Shown one piece after another: positions 1 to 13,300 of a DNA stretch of 64,000 bases. The notes beneath the pieces were generated by a model, which was given only the letters and a program-made list of their open reading frames with translations, was not told the origin of the DNA and made no database searches. How positions within the stretch are numbered: position 1 is the stretch's first letter; each line of letters opens with the position of its first letter. Origin of the DNA: Ligula intestinalis (Eukaryota > Platyhelminthes > Cestoda > Diphyllobothriidea > Diphyllobothriidae); assembly GCA_036362985.1 (NCBI GenBank), contig JAYGXS010000002.1, positions 5,491,408 to 5,555,407 of the forward strand. The letters are read 5' to 3'. A program made the translations under genes and the position numbers.

Positions 1-592
1 TGTAAGTGCGGGCTCCCTCGTATCTGTCTTCGCGGCAGCCTGCACTTTACGGGGCGAACCAATCGTGTTTTTGTTGTCAACGGCGAGATTGTTTAAACTC
101 GCCTCAGCGGTGGCTAATTGATCAACTGTGGGGGCCTGCCCTGTAAGTGTGGGCTCCCTCGTTTGTTTTTCTGCGGCATCCGTCGCTTTCATCGCTTTGT
201 GTGCATCGGACGGCAGTTGTCTCGGTGCAAATACTGTCCCATTTTCTTCTCCGATCCCCTTTCGTGTGATTTCACTAGTTTTGACCTGTGAAGAGGGTGA
301 GACTGGTTGGTCGTTTTGATGATCCTAAAACCTGAACTTTCTTGGGATGGTAGATTAGGGCACTGACAGATTCAGGAGTCCTGTCTGCTAGCATTGGTTG
401 ATTGATCAATTGTGGGGGCCTGCACTGTAAGTGTGAGCTCCCTGGTATCTGTCTCCGCGGCAGCCTGCACTTTACTGGGCGAACCAATCGTATTTTTGTT
501 GTCTACGGCGAGATTGTTTAAACTCGTCTCAGCGGTGGATGATTGATCAACTGTGGGGGCGTGCACTGTAAGTATGGGCTCCCTCGTATCAT
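1..592 (-). repeat. 141-bp tandem repeat with an open frame on the minus strand
   Basis: Two well preserved units (about 1-140 and 425-567) and a diverged stretch between them share a period of about 141 bp. Read on the minus strand, each good unit is open and encodes a 47-residue repeat containing APTVDQ, SLNNLAVDNKNTIGSP and KVQAAA. A multiple of three and open frames in two units suggest a protein repeat domain whose array continues past the left edge. The middle units (about 141-424) are frameshifted. It could be a 3' exon of the large minus-strand gene beside it, but the phase of the only visible acceptor (cttacag at about 569-575) does not fit the donor after 1101, so I leave it separate. 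Confidence 0.6.
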
Positions 593-1098
593 ATCATATT
601 TTTTTATCGACTACACGAAAAAACATACAAGCATAACAGGTAAGCAAACCCAGTTTGGACCGATATTGTTGTACTCTGCCTCGAAAAGAAAACCAATTTT
701 TGCTAAAAATTTCCATGTGTGAGGTGCGGTGAAATTTATAGCAGTAGGAAGGCAAAGCGGCTAACCGAAATTGGATAGACAGTTTAGTTTAATAATCTGA
801 AAAGTAACAACATTTCACTCTGGACTTTAATCTAGTCAATTCAATTGAATTTTAAGTGCTGAATAAGTACGCAATGAAAGGCGCAGAAACATTACCTATG
901 AAAAGCACTGCAATCAATTATTATAGAAAATAGCGAAAACAAAACAGGCCTACTAAAACAACAACACTATGGTTTATGAGGAATCCTTTCCCAAAAGGGA
1001 AATGGTGTTCATTTTTTCGCTCAGCCGCACAAACTGCCTCTTCGATAAAATATTTGAAAAGAGTGTCACCTTATGTATACGTCTCACAGGCGCGCTGC
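593..1098. other. AT-rich gap without a recognised gene
   Basis: Stretch between the 141-bp repeats and the last exon found of the minus-strand gene. I see no exon with consistent phase and no AATAAA poly(A) signal on the minus strand. Confidence 0.4.
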
Positions 1099-1305
1099 TT
1101 ACATTTCCGTATTAGAATGGCTGCTAAGCGACACGGCCTCCTGATTAAACATATGGCGGATCTTGGTCTCCAAGCTCTGCAGAATATTTTTCAAAATTGG
1201 CAGCTTTTGCTTGTCCTCTTCAATTGCCTCCTCGATGGCGATTCTGTGACGTAACATTCGGTCGCGATGTTGTTCCAATTCAAATTTCCTCACGTCTGCG
1301 ACGTC
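1099..1305 (-). CDS. Last exon found of the coiled-coil gene
   Basis: Acceptor cccatttag|GAC at phase 0. Encodes ELEQHRDRMLRHRIAIEEAI, a Glu-rich helix, and ends ATG TAA. The same bases form a good donor (AAAT|gtaagc), so either this is the stop or the gene continues beyond it. Confidence 0.75.
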   Translation of the reverse strand, partial: DVADVRKFELEQHRDRMLRHRIAIEEAIEEDKQKLPILKNILQSLETKIRHMFNQEAVSLSSHSNTEM

Positions 1306-4300
1306 CTAAATGGGTGGTCAAACGTGTCGTCAATGTTTGAACAGGGAATTTGATGGTCGATGCTCGTTCCTCGATAAAAACCGGACTTACCTCGCGAATT
1401 CTCGCTTCCCTCGGCCCAAGAATCTTTGTCTGTAAGGTGTGGGCAGCATTTTCGTCGAACAACTCCTGCAGGACACGTTCCTCGGCTTCCTTTACACAAT
1501 CCACCATCCATTGGTCCAGGACAAACAGGCATTTCTTCAGTGGCGCATATAGAAATGAAAACGAGATCAGCTTCAGCAATGACACTCGGAAACGGTGATC
1601 TCAAAATTTGAACAAAATAAAAGTAAACAAAGGTGTGTTGGTTTTAATAAATTTCGCGCTGACTTTCCAACTGCAATCGGTCTTTGCATTTGGCATGCGT
1701 AAAAACAACCGTCAGCCAGCCATGCGCGCCCCGGCAATGTTGAAGAAGTGGTCTTTGGTATGTCCATGCAACCCAAATCGGAATTTGCTATCCAAGCCTG
1801 GAGACCTTCGAAGTTCAAATGCCGAAAAGCCCTTGAAAAGGTCCAACGACGCGCGATCAAATTAGTACGAGGCCAATAGTATCACCCATATGAAACACGA
1901 TTGGTCAATCTTCAGTTTCCTCTGCGTTACCGACAGCTACGCGGTGACCTAATTTAGCCATTTCGCATGCTGCGGGGTCAGGATTGTCGCCTCAAATCCA
2001 GTGATTTCTTTGAGATTGCCATCCGTGGACATCTTTAAGGCGAAGCTTGATCAGTACAGTTTTACGTGTCACCACGTCAACTAAAACAGCCATGAGCTTC
2101 CTTGAAACCAAACATGTAAATGCTTGAAATATGCTACCAGCTAGTATAAGTAGTATTACTATTTACTCTAAGTCCTTCTCACCATGCATCGTTAAACAAT
2201 TTCATGCTACCTCCTTCTCACTATGTGAACTGCAACGATCATGTCAACAGTCGCCTCTACCGCAACTATGGCCCTAGACTACGCGGCATTGTCACGTTCT
2301 CTCTAATATCTACCTAAAAACCGACTGCTGACGACCGTGGTGGGTTCCTCTGTTTTTCTCGCCTTATTGGCAGACGCAACAAAGGGCAAGGGTTTAGCAT
2401 GGTCACAGCTCCGGTTCGTGGGGACGTTCTTGTGACTCTGTGGTCTCCTCCCCGTGTGGCCCTTTGGATAAAGAGATCGATCGCAATGGGCTCCCTTGAC
2501 TTGCCGCGAACATTCACAGCAGCATGCTGGACCTATCATTCATATACCTTAGCGACAGTTTTTCGCTTAAAATGAGACACAAATGACATTGCATTCTTCG
2601 AATTCTAAGCCATGCCTTAGGAGTTTGTTTTCACTGTCCATTGTTTCTTCTCAGTTACACCTGCTGGCTCATGTTAAGGGACATCACCACACGTTATTAT
2701 ATTACTTGGAACAAGTGAGTGCTCGCCTACAATCATTTAAATGACTTTCGTTTAAATGTTTGGCTGTGCCGATGCATTTTTTAACTACTGTGTACCAATA
2801 GAGATTTCAAAGGCGTTGCCTATATTTCCCTTTATAAACTCGACTTGACCCTGCGCTACTCAGAATCAGTATACATACGCCGGGAGAAACCCGGTCTTCG
2901 CAAGCAGTCAGACCATGTTGTCAAGTTCCAACTGCCCTGGTAGTCGCATGCCTTTACTTCATCAAATTTTTGTGTGCTTCAACTCGTTATCTGTGTCATG
3001 CAAAGACGGGTTGCAGTTCAAAAGCCGTCACGAAGTTTATTGGAACTAATAAATCCTGCTGCATGCATCTGTTTTAACTTTGCACTCCGGGAAAAAATGC
3101 TTCAAAAGGTGTGTTACCAAAACCAGACAAGGCCTCATGATAGCATAATGCCTATTATAGCAGACTGCTCTCAGATTCGCTTTCCGACAAGGAAGAGGCT
3201 TTCCACTGACACTAGCAATTTTCTTATTGATCCACAACCAGTCGATTATTTGCAAAACACAATGCAATAAATGACTGCTGACTTGTCGGTTAGTTTCTCG
3301 AATGAAGTGTGATAACAGCCTGTAGCCGTTTCGACACCAAGCGATGAAACAGGCATCAGTGAACATTATTTCCACGTACGGTACCCACTAAATGCAGTTC
3401 CAATCGGAAACGGTTTTCTGGCGGAGCTTGCAATGTTCGTATACGTTCCCCGTCTAACACTGAACAGTTTTGCCGAATAGACCACGAGTTAATAAGAGAC
3501 ATTATCAGAATATGGTCTTCGTTATCTCTAACATCATTAACCTGTTTCATCCTAGAAAAACAGACCATTTGGTAATTATTAAATCTATTCCGCAAGTGGG
3601 GCAACCGACCCAACCCGCCATTTTGCCATAGCCGCATTGGAGATCGGACCATATTGTAATATTGGGGAGCATAATAAGACGACAGCTCACTGAAGTCCAT
3701 GACAGCAGTGGCCATGCTGACGTGAAATTGATACCATTGGTGGCTGTCTCAGCTCCATCGGGGGGACAAGAAAGTGTTGTGTGGTAACGCCGAGACAAAA
3801 CAAAGCCCCCGACTTCTGAATGATGCGATTTCAAGAACGCATCGTCGTTAATGTTAACAGCAGAGCTAGCCGACTCGTTGGCATGCTGCACTATCGATTG
3901 GCCTATAGGACGCGCGCTTCATGATATCGTGCAGATTAATGCCCTACCTTACTATTCGGAGAAGTCGGAAGGGCAATCGACATGCTAGCCCCTCAAGGCC
4001 ACTATCCGATTGGTCCAATTATAGTCCGACCTTGTAAATACGCGTATGCCCCTTTTTGGCCTTAATGCGTTGTACTAAGTACATCAATGCACTTCCATTC
4101 TTCCGCTCGTGTTGTTGAGATCTCCCCTGGGGCTTTAATTCGAGCTTTGTTGGACGGGTAAATATCGAGGCTTATAAAACTTTCTGACAGTGTGGAGGAC
4201 GCGAACTCAGGCAGCACGCTTAAATGGGTTGTTTAGCATTGCCCATCAGTGTTCCCCTGCACAGCTGTGGCAAGGTGGATGAGATAGAGGAGACATGATG

Positions 4301-7300
4301 TAAAAACTCTGTCTCACAACAAAACTAATTCTTTGAAACGTTATTTAAAGTGACTACCTTGGGTCAAGTACAAACACGTTTGATATTGAACCCTTTCTAT
4401 GCAGAATTGTATGTGGTTGTAAGGTGCACACTATTAACATGTAACTGATAAAGCATGGACTTTATATTTTAATGATTCAATCACCTCTTTACAGGACGTT
4501 CAAGCACAGTCAAACGAGAAAGCGTTTCGATCACCGGAATCACAATTTTACTCGTCTGAGGTTCCTGGTTCTTTCTGGCGTCCAGGAAAGACAAACCCGA
4601 AAGCGCAGACAAGTAAAATTATGATTCCAATGGTAGAAATGCCTTCTCCGTCTACATCTACACATAAACATGGGACGCGAACATTTTTCTTAATTCTTGA
4701 AAATTTTGAGCATATATTTGCGATGGAACATCAATTCTTTAAAGCAAATTATGTAATAGTCTCGCTCTGGCTCACTGCAGCAAACGAAACCCCCAACAAT
4801 CTGTAATACGTACTGGTGGTTATAAGGATAAGATGGGTGGGGCATATCGGAGAAAATTAAAAAAAATTTTAAAAAAACTAGAAGGTATAAAGGTAGAAAG
4901 TAATAGGAATAATTATTTAAATAACCTATTTTTGACGCGCGATAATTAAAAAAGAGAAAGGTAGCCAAGCAGTGGGAACTGATTACCTCGCGAACATTTC
5001 TCTTGAATTGCATTACAAGCTTATGCAGGACCGTTGGCTCAATGATCGGAAACTCCTTCAGCGTCTCCATATACATCTGATCTTTGCTGGTTGGGAAAGA
5101 ACACACCATTGGCCGAGAACTACCCTCTTCGCTGCTGGGAGACCGCAACTTCTTCTTGCTGGTGGGCAGTAACCACGCAAGCCGCGGCATATCATCAAAA
5201 TCAGCCAACAAGCCGGCGCTGAGCACCCCCAGTGGAAGCTCCCGTTTAAGTGCGGAATCCGGGCTACTTAGGGGCTGAAAACCGGATATGTAGGGCTTCC
5301 TCTCGCGGGCGTAGATTTCCCGACGAATTTCGTCTTCAGTCATCGTGTAAAATACTGCCGTCGGCGTTAATGTGAATTTGGTAACATCTTGCGAAGCGTA
5401 GCGCCTCCTGAGTGTTTTTGGCTCGGAAAAACCGAGATACTTTTCGAAAATTGGGGGCAAGATCTCCTGAAATGTAAGGTGTGTCGCAATTCACTAAAAA
5501 TGATCGGCTTTGAATCACGCTATTGTCATCTCCCCATTGTAAATATAATTTAACCATACGAGTTGACCTTACATACACATAAATGAAGTGGAACAAAAAA
5601 AGACAAAGAAGACCGGAATGGCAATTTCTGCCGTACAAGCCGTCATCGGCCGGTCATACTCAATCCTGTTATAATGACGGGTTCAGTGTCGTTAGTGTTA
5701 TAACGGCGAGTTCAGCGTCGCTAGTGTTATGACGGTGGCATCTGAAGTGCGTCACCGTCGAATTACTTCCTGTTGCAAACCCCAAGGAAGATCACAATAA
5801 GAAGGGCATAATCCTGGAATCCACCCGGAGGAGGGTTTATTGTGCAAAAACACCGGAGGAGCTGTCTGGGGTGACTGTGGCCGCTGGTTGGATCTCCAGC
5901 GTACTCAGTCTCGGGGCAAGCCCGGCATTGGGAGCAGACAGACGTCCGCTGTTCGATGTGGCTGCAACTCGCCCTGTTTTAGGGGGACAGTGTCTTATAA
6001 GAGAGTGTCTAGTGCGCGTTCGCCTATAGCCTGATTGGCGACGCCTGAGGAAAGCCTCGAAACGTTGCTAGCGTTTGGTCCGGCTAGTATCCTAACAAAT
6101 CCCACGTGTGAATCACCTGGGATTAAAACCCAAGACCTGATGGTCATTGAGTTCAACACTCTACCATTGCACCACTGGCTCGTTGCTTTGTCAGTTGAAA
6201 CCAGGAATATGCTGAATATATGGGACTCGCTGGTGTGGTTCAGTAACACGTGTGTTCCGTTTTTCCCTGGAGCTCGCTTTAGAACCCGGACAGGCTGCCG
6301 TATAGCAACTAGTAGGATAAAATGAAGTAGAATCGACAAAGAGCGAAGGTTCTTAAGGGAGCTCCTAAACCAGATTGGCGAGCCCAATATATTCCTATCG
6401 CAGCTGACAAAGATACGAGTCCTTGATGCAATGGTAGAATGTTCAACTCAATGGCCACAAGGTCTCGCGTTCGAATCCCGGGTGATCTACACCTGAGATT
6501 GGGTAGGATTGGCTGAGGACAGCTAATAAATCAGAAATGGCCACTCCGGTCTCCCCTGTCTATGTCGGTTCCATTTTATCCTATTCGACTAGTCGCTATG
6601 CGGCTGTCGGCGTGGGCTTTAAGGTGAGTTCCAGAGCAAAAACCAAACGTTAACGTTCCTTAACTAGAAGTGCGAGGCCCGCATATTCGAGCAACCAGGC
6701 TACCACCTGCATTCTTAGCTCAATTGGTAGAGCTCTGGCTGCACTAAAGCCTTCCCTGTTGACGTGGTTTCGAGTGCCAACTTCGTAGCCTCTGTGTCTA
6801 CAGTTGTTTTGCACGAAAACGTCGAATTTGGCCTTTACTACCTTATCAGTCATAAGTCAGCTTTTGAGTTCATGGTTAAGAGACAGGCACGCTTCATTGA
6901 AAAATATATTATTTCAACATTTTCAGCTAAAACGTCCTCTATTGTCTGCAAAAAAAATCACCCACACAAACCACATTACACCGAAAGTTCACCAGCTATA
7001 CATAATGATCAATTAGTGCAACTGTCAACATCGTTTTTGAATGAGTTGCCAAATTGGATTTCTTTCAAAACAGCGCGAGCGTCGTGCGTCAGTGACCCCA
7101 TTGTTGAAATTCGAATCAACAAAGGGAGTTAAAAATCGGTTTATCATGGTCACAATGGTCAACCCGATGTATATATAGGAAAGTTGCTTGCGAATGGAGA
7201 AAAAGAGGCAGTTTAGTTTCAAAAGCAAATGCGCAATAATGGATAAATCAAACGATTTTTTCATTCGGAGAACGCTGATTTCTTTATCCCAGTTAAGAGC

Positions 7301-10300
7301 TTGTGGATGCGGGGTGGGCGTTCCGTGTGGTAAAATGGAGGGCGCAAGCGATATTCATAGGTTGACTTCGGGGATCGAACATGAAGTTCAAGTAGGTGGA
7401 GTGAAAGGGTATTGTGGGGAATGGCATGTAATCACTAACTGAAGTCGGCATCAGTCATGGAAGAGAGAACGCCAGTTCACATGCCGTTCCTACCTCCTCC
7501 TTCCGTAGGTCATGAAAATAATGTTCATTCGCCACAATCACATTGAGAACATTGATCACACCCTACGCTAACCGCCCCCCCCCTCCTCCAGTTCCAATGA
7601 GGTCAGCACGCCAACCTGGCCATGCAGGTAATATGGGGACGATGTGTATTCACTATGAGACCTTTATAAACCTCATAAACGCTGGTTTTGTATGTAGCTG
7701 TATATGCCCAATAAGCAATTACCGAAAATGTATATTTTCAGGCTTGAGTTTTTAAGTTGAGCATGAACATATTCGTAGAAATCATCGAGTTTTGCAAAGA
7801 GGCGCAATCATTGGATAATAGGAACTAGGCCGTACCCCCTGGCCGCGCGAAGAAAGAGCATGAGCGGCAAGCCGGAGGGGAGCCGGGGGTGGTTTTCGTG
7901 ATAAGGCTGGGTCAACGTCGTCTCACGGCTTTGTGGCGGTTTGCGTTCTTGGGTGGGAAGTGGACGCCGCGGCCCATCGTCGAAATCGACGGGGAAACTG
8001 TCGGTCATGTCCCCCAAACGGACCACATGATAGTTGCTATGGTCCAAAATGGGGGCCAGATAAGGCAACGGTAGGCGTTATTCGCGTTGCACCCGAATAA
8101 CAAATGCCGAGCATGAGGGGTAGGGGGCGTGGGGGCGTGGGGGCCAGCATAGGGGTGATTTCGGCCGCATCGGCCACCTGCGTCTGATCCCATCCCCAGT
8201 ATTATTGACTCAGTGTTGACACCGCTTGAGGGAACAGGGGGTGTGGTAGATGCTCGCAAGTCCACTAAAACTAATCCACGCGCAAGTCACCGCGTTCTTT
8301 TTCAGCTTGCTGGAGCACGCGGTGGACTTTGTCAAAATCAACGGTTGAACCACAGATTGATTGCTTTGGTGACAGATACTCAGGCCTCCGGCAGTTCTCT
8401 TTCGTCTTATTGCTGACCCATGACATTATCCGCGAGATTTTTATTCGCGGTCTTACTCCAGAGTGCGTGTAGGGGCTTGGGGCGGTGGGCCATCAAGGTC
8501 GTGTCACCCCTATCCCCTTCCTCTTTGTCTGGTTGCAAAAACAGCTCAGCTGTCGTGGTTGCATTCTCGCGGTTTCCGATTCTGGCCTCTTGTACGAGAC
8601 AGAAAACTCGCGATAAAAAACTTGGTGTACCAGTAATCGCGCGTTTTTCGTCTTCGTAACAAGGACATCAGCCTTGCATTGCATTTCTATCCTAGTAGCA
8701 AAGTCGACAAAATCCGGCATAAATCCGGCACATGTATCCGGATTTTTCCAATAGGATTCCATGATGGAATCCGCTTGGATTTACTACTAGGAGGGAGGTG
8801 GATCCAGTAGGCCCCGAACAGCTAGAATTGCCCATGATTACGGTTGTTTTTCGTTTGCTGGGACAATCATAATTTTATCGTCGCTTCTGAATTCTCCAAT
8901 GGCCCTTACCGTCGTCCGAAAAAAAGTAAAACAAGTAAGAAATATTGATTTTCACGCTAAATCGGTTGGGGCTTCAAGACAGACGAACCATTGACTTGTG
9001 AGGGGGTGAGTTACGTAAGGTTCGTGTGCGAAAGAGAAGGGAGAAAATGACAGCCTCTTGTGCTAGAGGGACCTAGTAGCAAATTAAAGCGGATTCTTTC
9101 ATAAAATCCTACTGGAAAACTCCAGATACATGTGTCGGATTTATGCCGGATTTTTTCTACTTGATCTACACTTGCTACTATGGTATTTTTCATTGTGACA
9201 ATAATGTTTGTTTGTGATAACTTTTGTTTCTACTGCATCGTCCGTGTAACTTGTCAATAGTGGAATCTTCCTCGCTTTTTGCATTTTCTGTCTGCGGCCG
9301 TCAGAAAACTCGAGAGCATGGCTTCGCGACGCTTAAGCTTGTTTTTGTGAGTTATCGATCATTTTAACTTGCTAAAACTAGGGGTTAATGGGCTTCTCGA
9401 AAGAAGAAAGTCAGTATGAGGTCATCTTGAAACTATTTTGGTCTCTATTTGTGTTGTTTTTTACCCTGTCCGAACTCACCAAGTCCTTTTGCAATTTTTT
9501 CGGGACCTCAGCTTGGTTGCAGCGGTGAACACCGAAGAATTGGCAGACGTCCATGTGGAACTGCAGTAATGCTTTCGCTACCTGCGCTGGGTACTGCTTG
9601 AGGAAGTCCAAGACTGACTCGTGCTGCTGTTCGCGTCTACAGGCAGAAGAATAATGGTTTTAAACTCTGCATTAGGAACTGATTTTGCTTTACGCTTTGC
9701 ATTCCAATTTAAAGTGGGCTGTATGATAGTAGACGAGGTACAGTAGATTGTATATATGATGAAATGTGAAGGCTGAAATTTGATTGGGGTACTTAAGACA
9801 TAGTAGAGGTTGTTAATTTTGTTCATTAAGTTGACTTGAGACGCAAATACTGCTTACTATAAACTACTTCACTTCAGACTAGTATACTGGGGGCAAATAT
9901 TGGCGGAATTGGACCAAATGCTATTAAACGCTGCGGGTCAAAACGTCTTACCTGTGTGTGTTGTACTATAAGAGAACATTGATAAAGACCGGAAATTTTT
10001 TAAATTAATTCCATGAACGGAACAGTTAAAATTTTTGTCTTCATGGAATTGCGGTAATTGTACGTATGAGATAACGCATCCTCTAAATGTACAAAAGATG
10101 GCATGTTTACGATTGCAAATTACAAACTGATTTGAACCGTCATTTCCACATCTGAGTTTACTAAATACCTTACTACTCTGATGACCCGATCGACCAAATG
10201 CAGTAAAAAATCTGATTGGCTACGTCCAGCGTATCTCAAAGGATATAGAAACAAAGAAACAACTGGAAGATTTTGGAAATCATCCTCTTTTACGAACTAG

Positions 10301-13300
10301 AACTTTGGACTGTTTGGTAACAACCCTACGTTACTTTGCGCGTAATACACCAGCAGATGTGTCCGCAACCTTCACAAAAGGATTATTTCGAAAAGTAATT
10401 CTACTTGTGCTGCTTTATTCACACGGATTTTTGCATAAACACACTGCCTCTACATTTAAAAGTTATGTTGGCAGGAGTTTCCTTGGTAGTGGCGGAACAA
10501 AACTCCACATTTCCAGGTTTGTTGACAGTGATTCGAGCTCGATTTGAGCACGATTAGGGTTAGGTAAAGGGTTACGGTAAGGGTTAGGGTTTAGGGTTAA
10601 GGTAAGGGTTCGGGGTCAGGGTTTAGGGTCAGGGTTAGAGTAAGTATTAATGTAAGGGTTAGGTTTAGGGTTAGGGTTAGGGGTTAAGGTTAGGGTAAGG
10701 GTAACAGTAAGGGTTAGGGTAAGGGTAAGGGTTAAGGTAAGGGTTCGGATAAGGGTTAGGGTAAGGTTTAGGGTTATGGGTAAGGGTTAGTTTTAGGGTT
10801 TGGGTTAGGGTTAGGGTAAGGATAAAGGTTAGGGTACTTATTATTGTTAGGTTCTGTGTGGATTAGTAATATCTTATGTAAAATGCCAGAAGTTAATGCT
10901 TAATATAATAAAAAGTCTTCAAAAAATCCATTATTACTGGGTTTTGGGCCAGGAATATTTTCGGAATGAAACTCCACATTTACAAGTTTGTCAACAGTGA
11001 TTCGTGCTCGATTTGAGCTCAATTCGATTTCGATTTTGTTGCGCATTTTTCGATTTACGCGCCCAATGCCGTCAGCCTATATCCACCGTATTAAATTATT
11101 TAAACAAAATTTGACGAGTTTTATTCCTATTTTCACAAAATACTTTTTGTTAAATCAGTTTCATCAACTTAAAAAACCCTTCTCACGGTTACCGTATTAA
11201 AACAAACTACAGCTTGTTGTATCCAAGACCATTACCAAGGAGACTCCTGCCGTTTTGTTTTATAAGAAGCTCCGATTCTTCCATTTTTTGAAATGTCTGT
11301 CTAGAGAAAATTCATTTCACTTCACTGCATAATATTAACTGTGGAACCACAATATAGCTTCTTTTTATGGGGATATTTTCTGCTAAACGTTAAGACTTTT
11401 GGGAACGTAGCAAGGGCTATTTATACGCACTAGAGATTTTCCTGTAAAAATCCTTGTGTTTTTTTAGTTAACCTACTGCAGTTAGTCTCATTGAGTCCCG
11501 CATCTATTAGTAGTACTCGTTTGTTGAGCCTCTGGCGTCCACCCACAACGCACTAGGGGTCCTGTAACTACAGTTCTCAGGCTGTCATACAACGTACGTA
11601 AACAGTCTCCGAGATAGCTAATCATAGGCACACACAAAGTGCAATCATCCTATCAGCTGATGACGCGGTCACCGATAAATAAAGCAGAAGCTTGATACCC
11701 CGCCTGACCACAATAAGCTGCCCAAACACCAGGATAGTGTTCGATGTTCTTCATCTCCTATCCAACTGGAAAATAATGACCTTAAGTGAAGATGACGTGT
11801 TTCTATAGCGATACTCACCTGCACCGCTCACAGAATGTGTCGTCCTGACACCTTTATAGGGTTTCAGTCCGTCTGCAACTACTACTAAGCCAACTAAAAT
11901 GAATCGACACAATTACGTCTTCTTAAATGCGTCTAGTAAATATTAAGTTTACGTTTACAACACCAACTACTTATCCTACCGTTACGGTTTCAAATAAGAA
12001 ACAAATTTACAGCCGAACATTCCTCAATCCAAGAAAATTTCAAGTATTTGTGAGAGGATGCATTCTTGCAAGCATTTTTCCCCAGAGAAACTGTCAACTT
12101 ACAGGGTCTGAATGTCCTGTAGCATGCCCAGAGCTTCCTCTAACAGCTGGTCCACCGCGGCTTCGTTGTCTGCTCGGCGTAGATCATCAATAACCTTCCC
12201 CAGACGGATTTCTTGCTGATCAATTTTCTCTCTGTTAGCCGCTCTTTTTGTGCTCAACTCCTTCCTGTAGGCTGCCTGTTGAAGGCGCAAGCCGTCGTAA
12301 CCGGAAGCTCGCCAGCTTTGGGTCAGTTCTGTGATAAAGTTGACGATCGGATCGAGGAAGTGCTTTTGGTTCGTTGCAACAATCCAGTCAAATGAGACCT
12401 AAAAGGCATTACGTGACACTTGACCTTGAGTTCACGAGTAGTTACAGTAGAAAGTAACCAACGTAAGCGAAAATAGCCCGCATGACCTGTTCAGAAGTGA
12501 TCGCCACTGCTATTCAAACAGGGATCACACTTCACGTTATAGTGGGATATGGCATAGTTGGTGAGTATAACCGTGTCCGGGATAGTTTTTTTAGTCGTAT
12601 TCAACCAAAAGTGATATGTTCTTCTATATCTCACGATTTATAATAAACTGGCCATCCAATGGCAAAGGTCTTCCAACCGAAGTGTCTTACGGATTTCGAG
12701 GTTAAATGTATAATGCTTGATTAATGCACAGTTAGTGCGTGGTGAATGCGTGATAAGTGCGCAGAAGGAAATTGATGAAAGCCGCTTGCGATTGCTTTAC
12801 TCAGCAAAAAATGTTGGTAAAAAGATCGCGGAAAGGAAAAATGGCTGAAAGGAACTTCTTTAGACCAATAAAACTATTGTATTAAGGTTGCAAAAATGCC
12901 CATCACAGAAATCGGAAGGGTAATTGGCGAGCATACGTATACTTTCAATAAACTATCGTCAGGCCATTACACTGATATGGGATTGGACGGAGTAAAGTGT
13001 AAAAGGTAAAATTATGGTATGAGATACAAGCAAATTAGTCCAGGGGATAGGGAAGGGGGTTAAAGTAGTAACAGACGGCTTATTAAGTGGCAATAAGGGA
13101 AGGGGGAGAAAGAGGGAGAGGAGGCTCGGAAAAAAATGCCGGTGGCTAGGTGGCCGTTGGCCACACTAAGCTTGGGTTTGCAGCAGGTTATTTTGCGCGC
13201 ACAAAATCGGCGTCATCAACCAGAAAACTGCTGTTGCTAGCAGTCGCTGACCCAGTGACTCAGGGTACTTTTGTTGAGACCATGTAGATCACCTTTAGCG

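Noticed and set aside
1..1098. Downstream exon joining the 47-residue repeat to the large minus-strand gene
   Set aside because: The donor after 1101 leaves phase 2, but the only visible acceptor near 575 needs phase 1.
4495..4806. Plus-strand open frame after a good acceptor (ctctttacag), 104 codons
   Set aside because: No donor, no partner exon, and the end is low-complexity and antisense to the tail of the minus-strand open frame. Kept only as an unassigned ORF.
6047..6065. CTGAGGAAAGCCTCGAAAC as a hammerhead ribozyme
   Set aside because: Base 10.1/11.1 cannot pair. It folds better as a plain GAGG/CCTC hairpin, and no stem III or cleavage site follows.
6716..6792. Functional tRNA gene
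   Set aside because: Strong A box but damaged T arm and no clean acceptor or anticodon stem. Treated as tRNA-like only.
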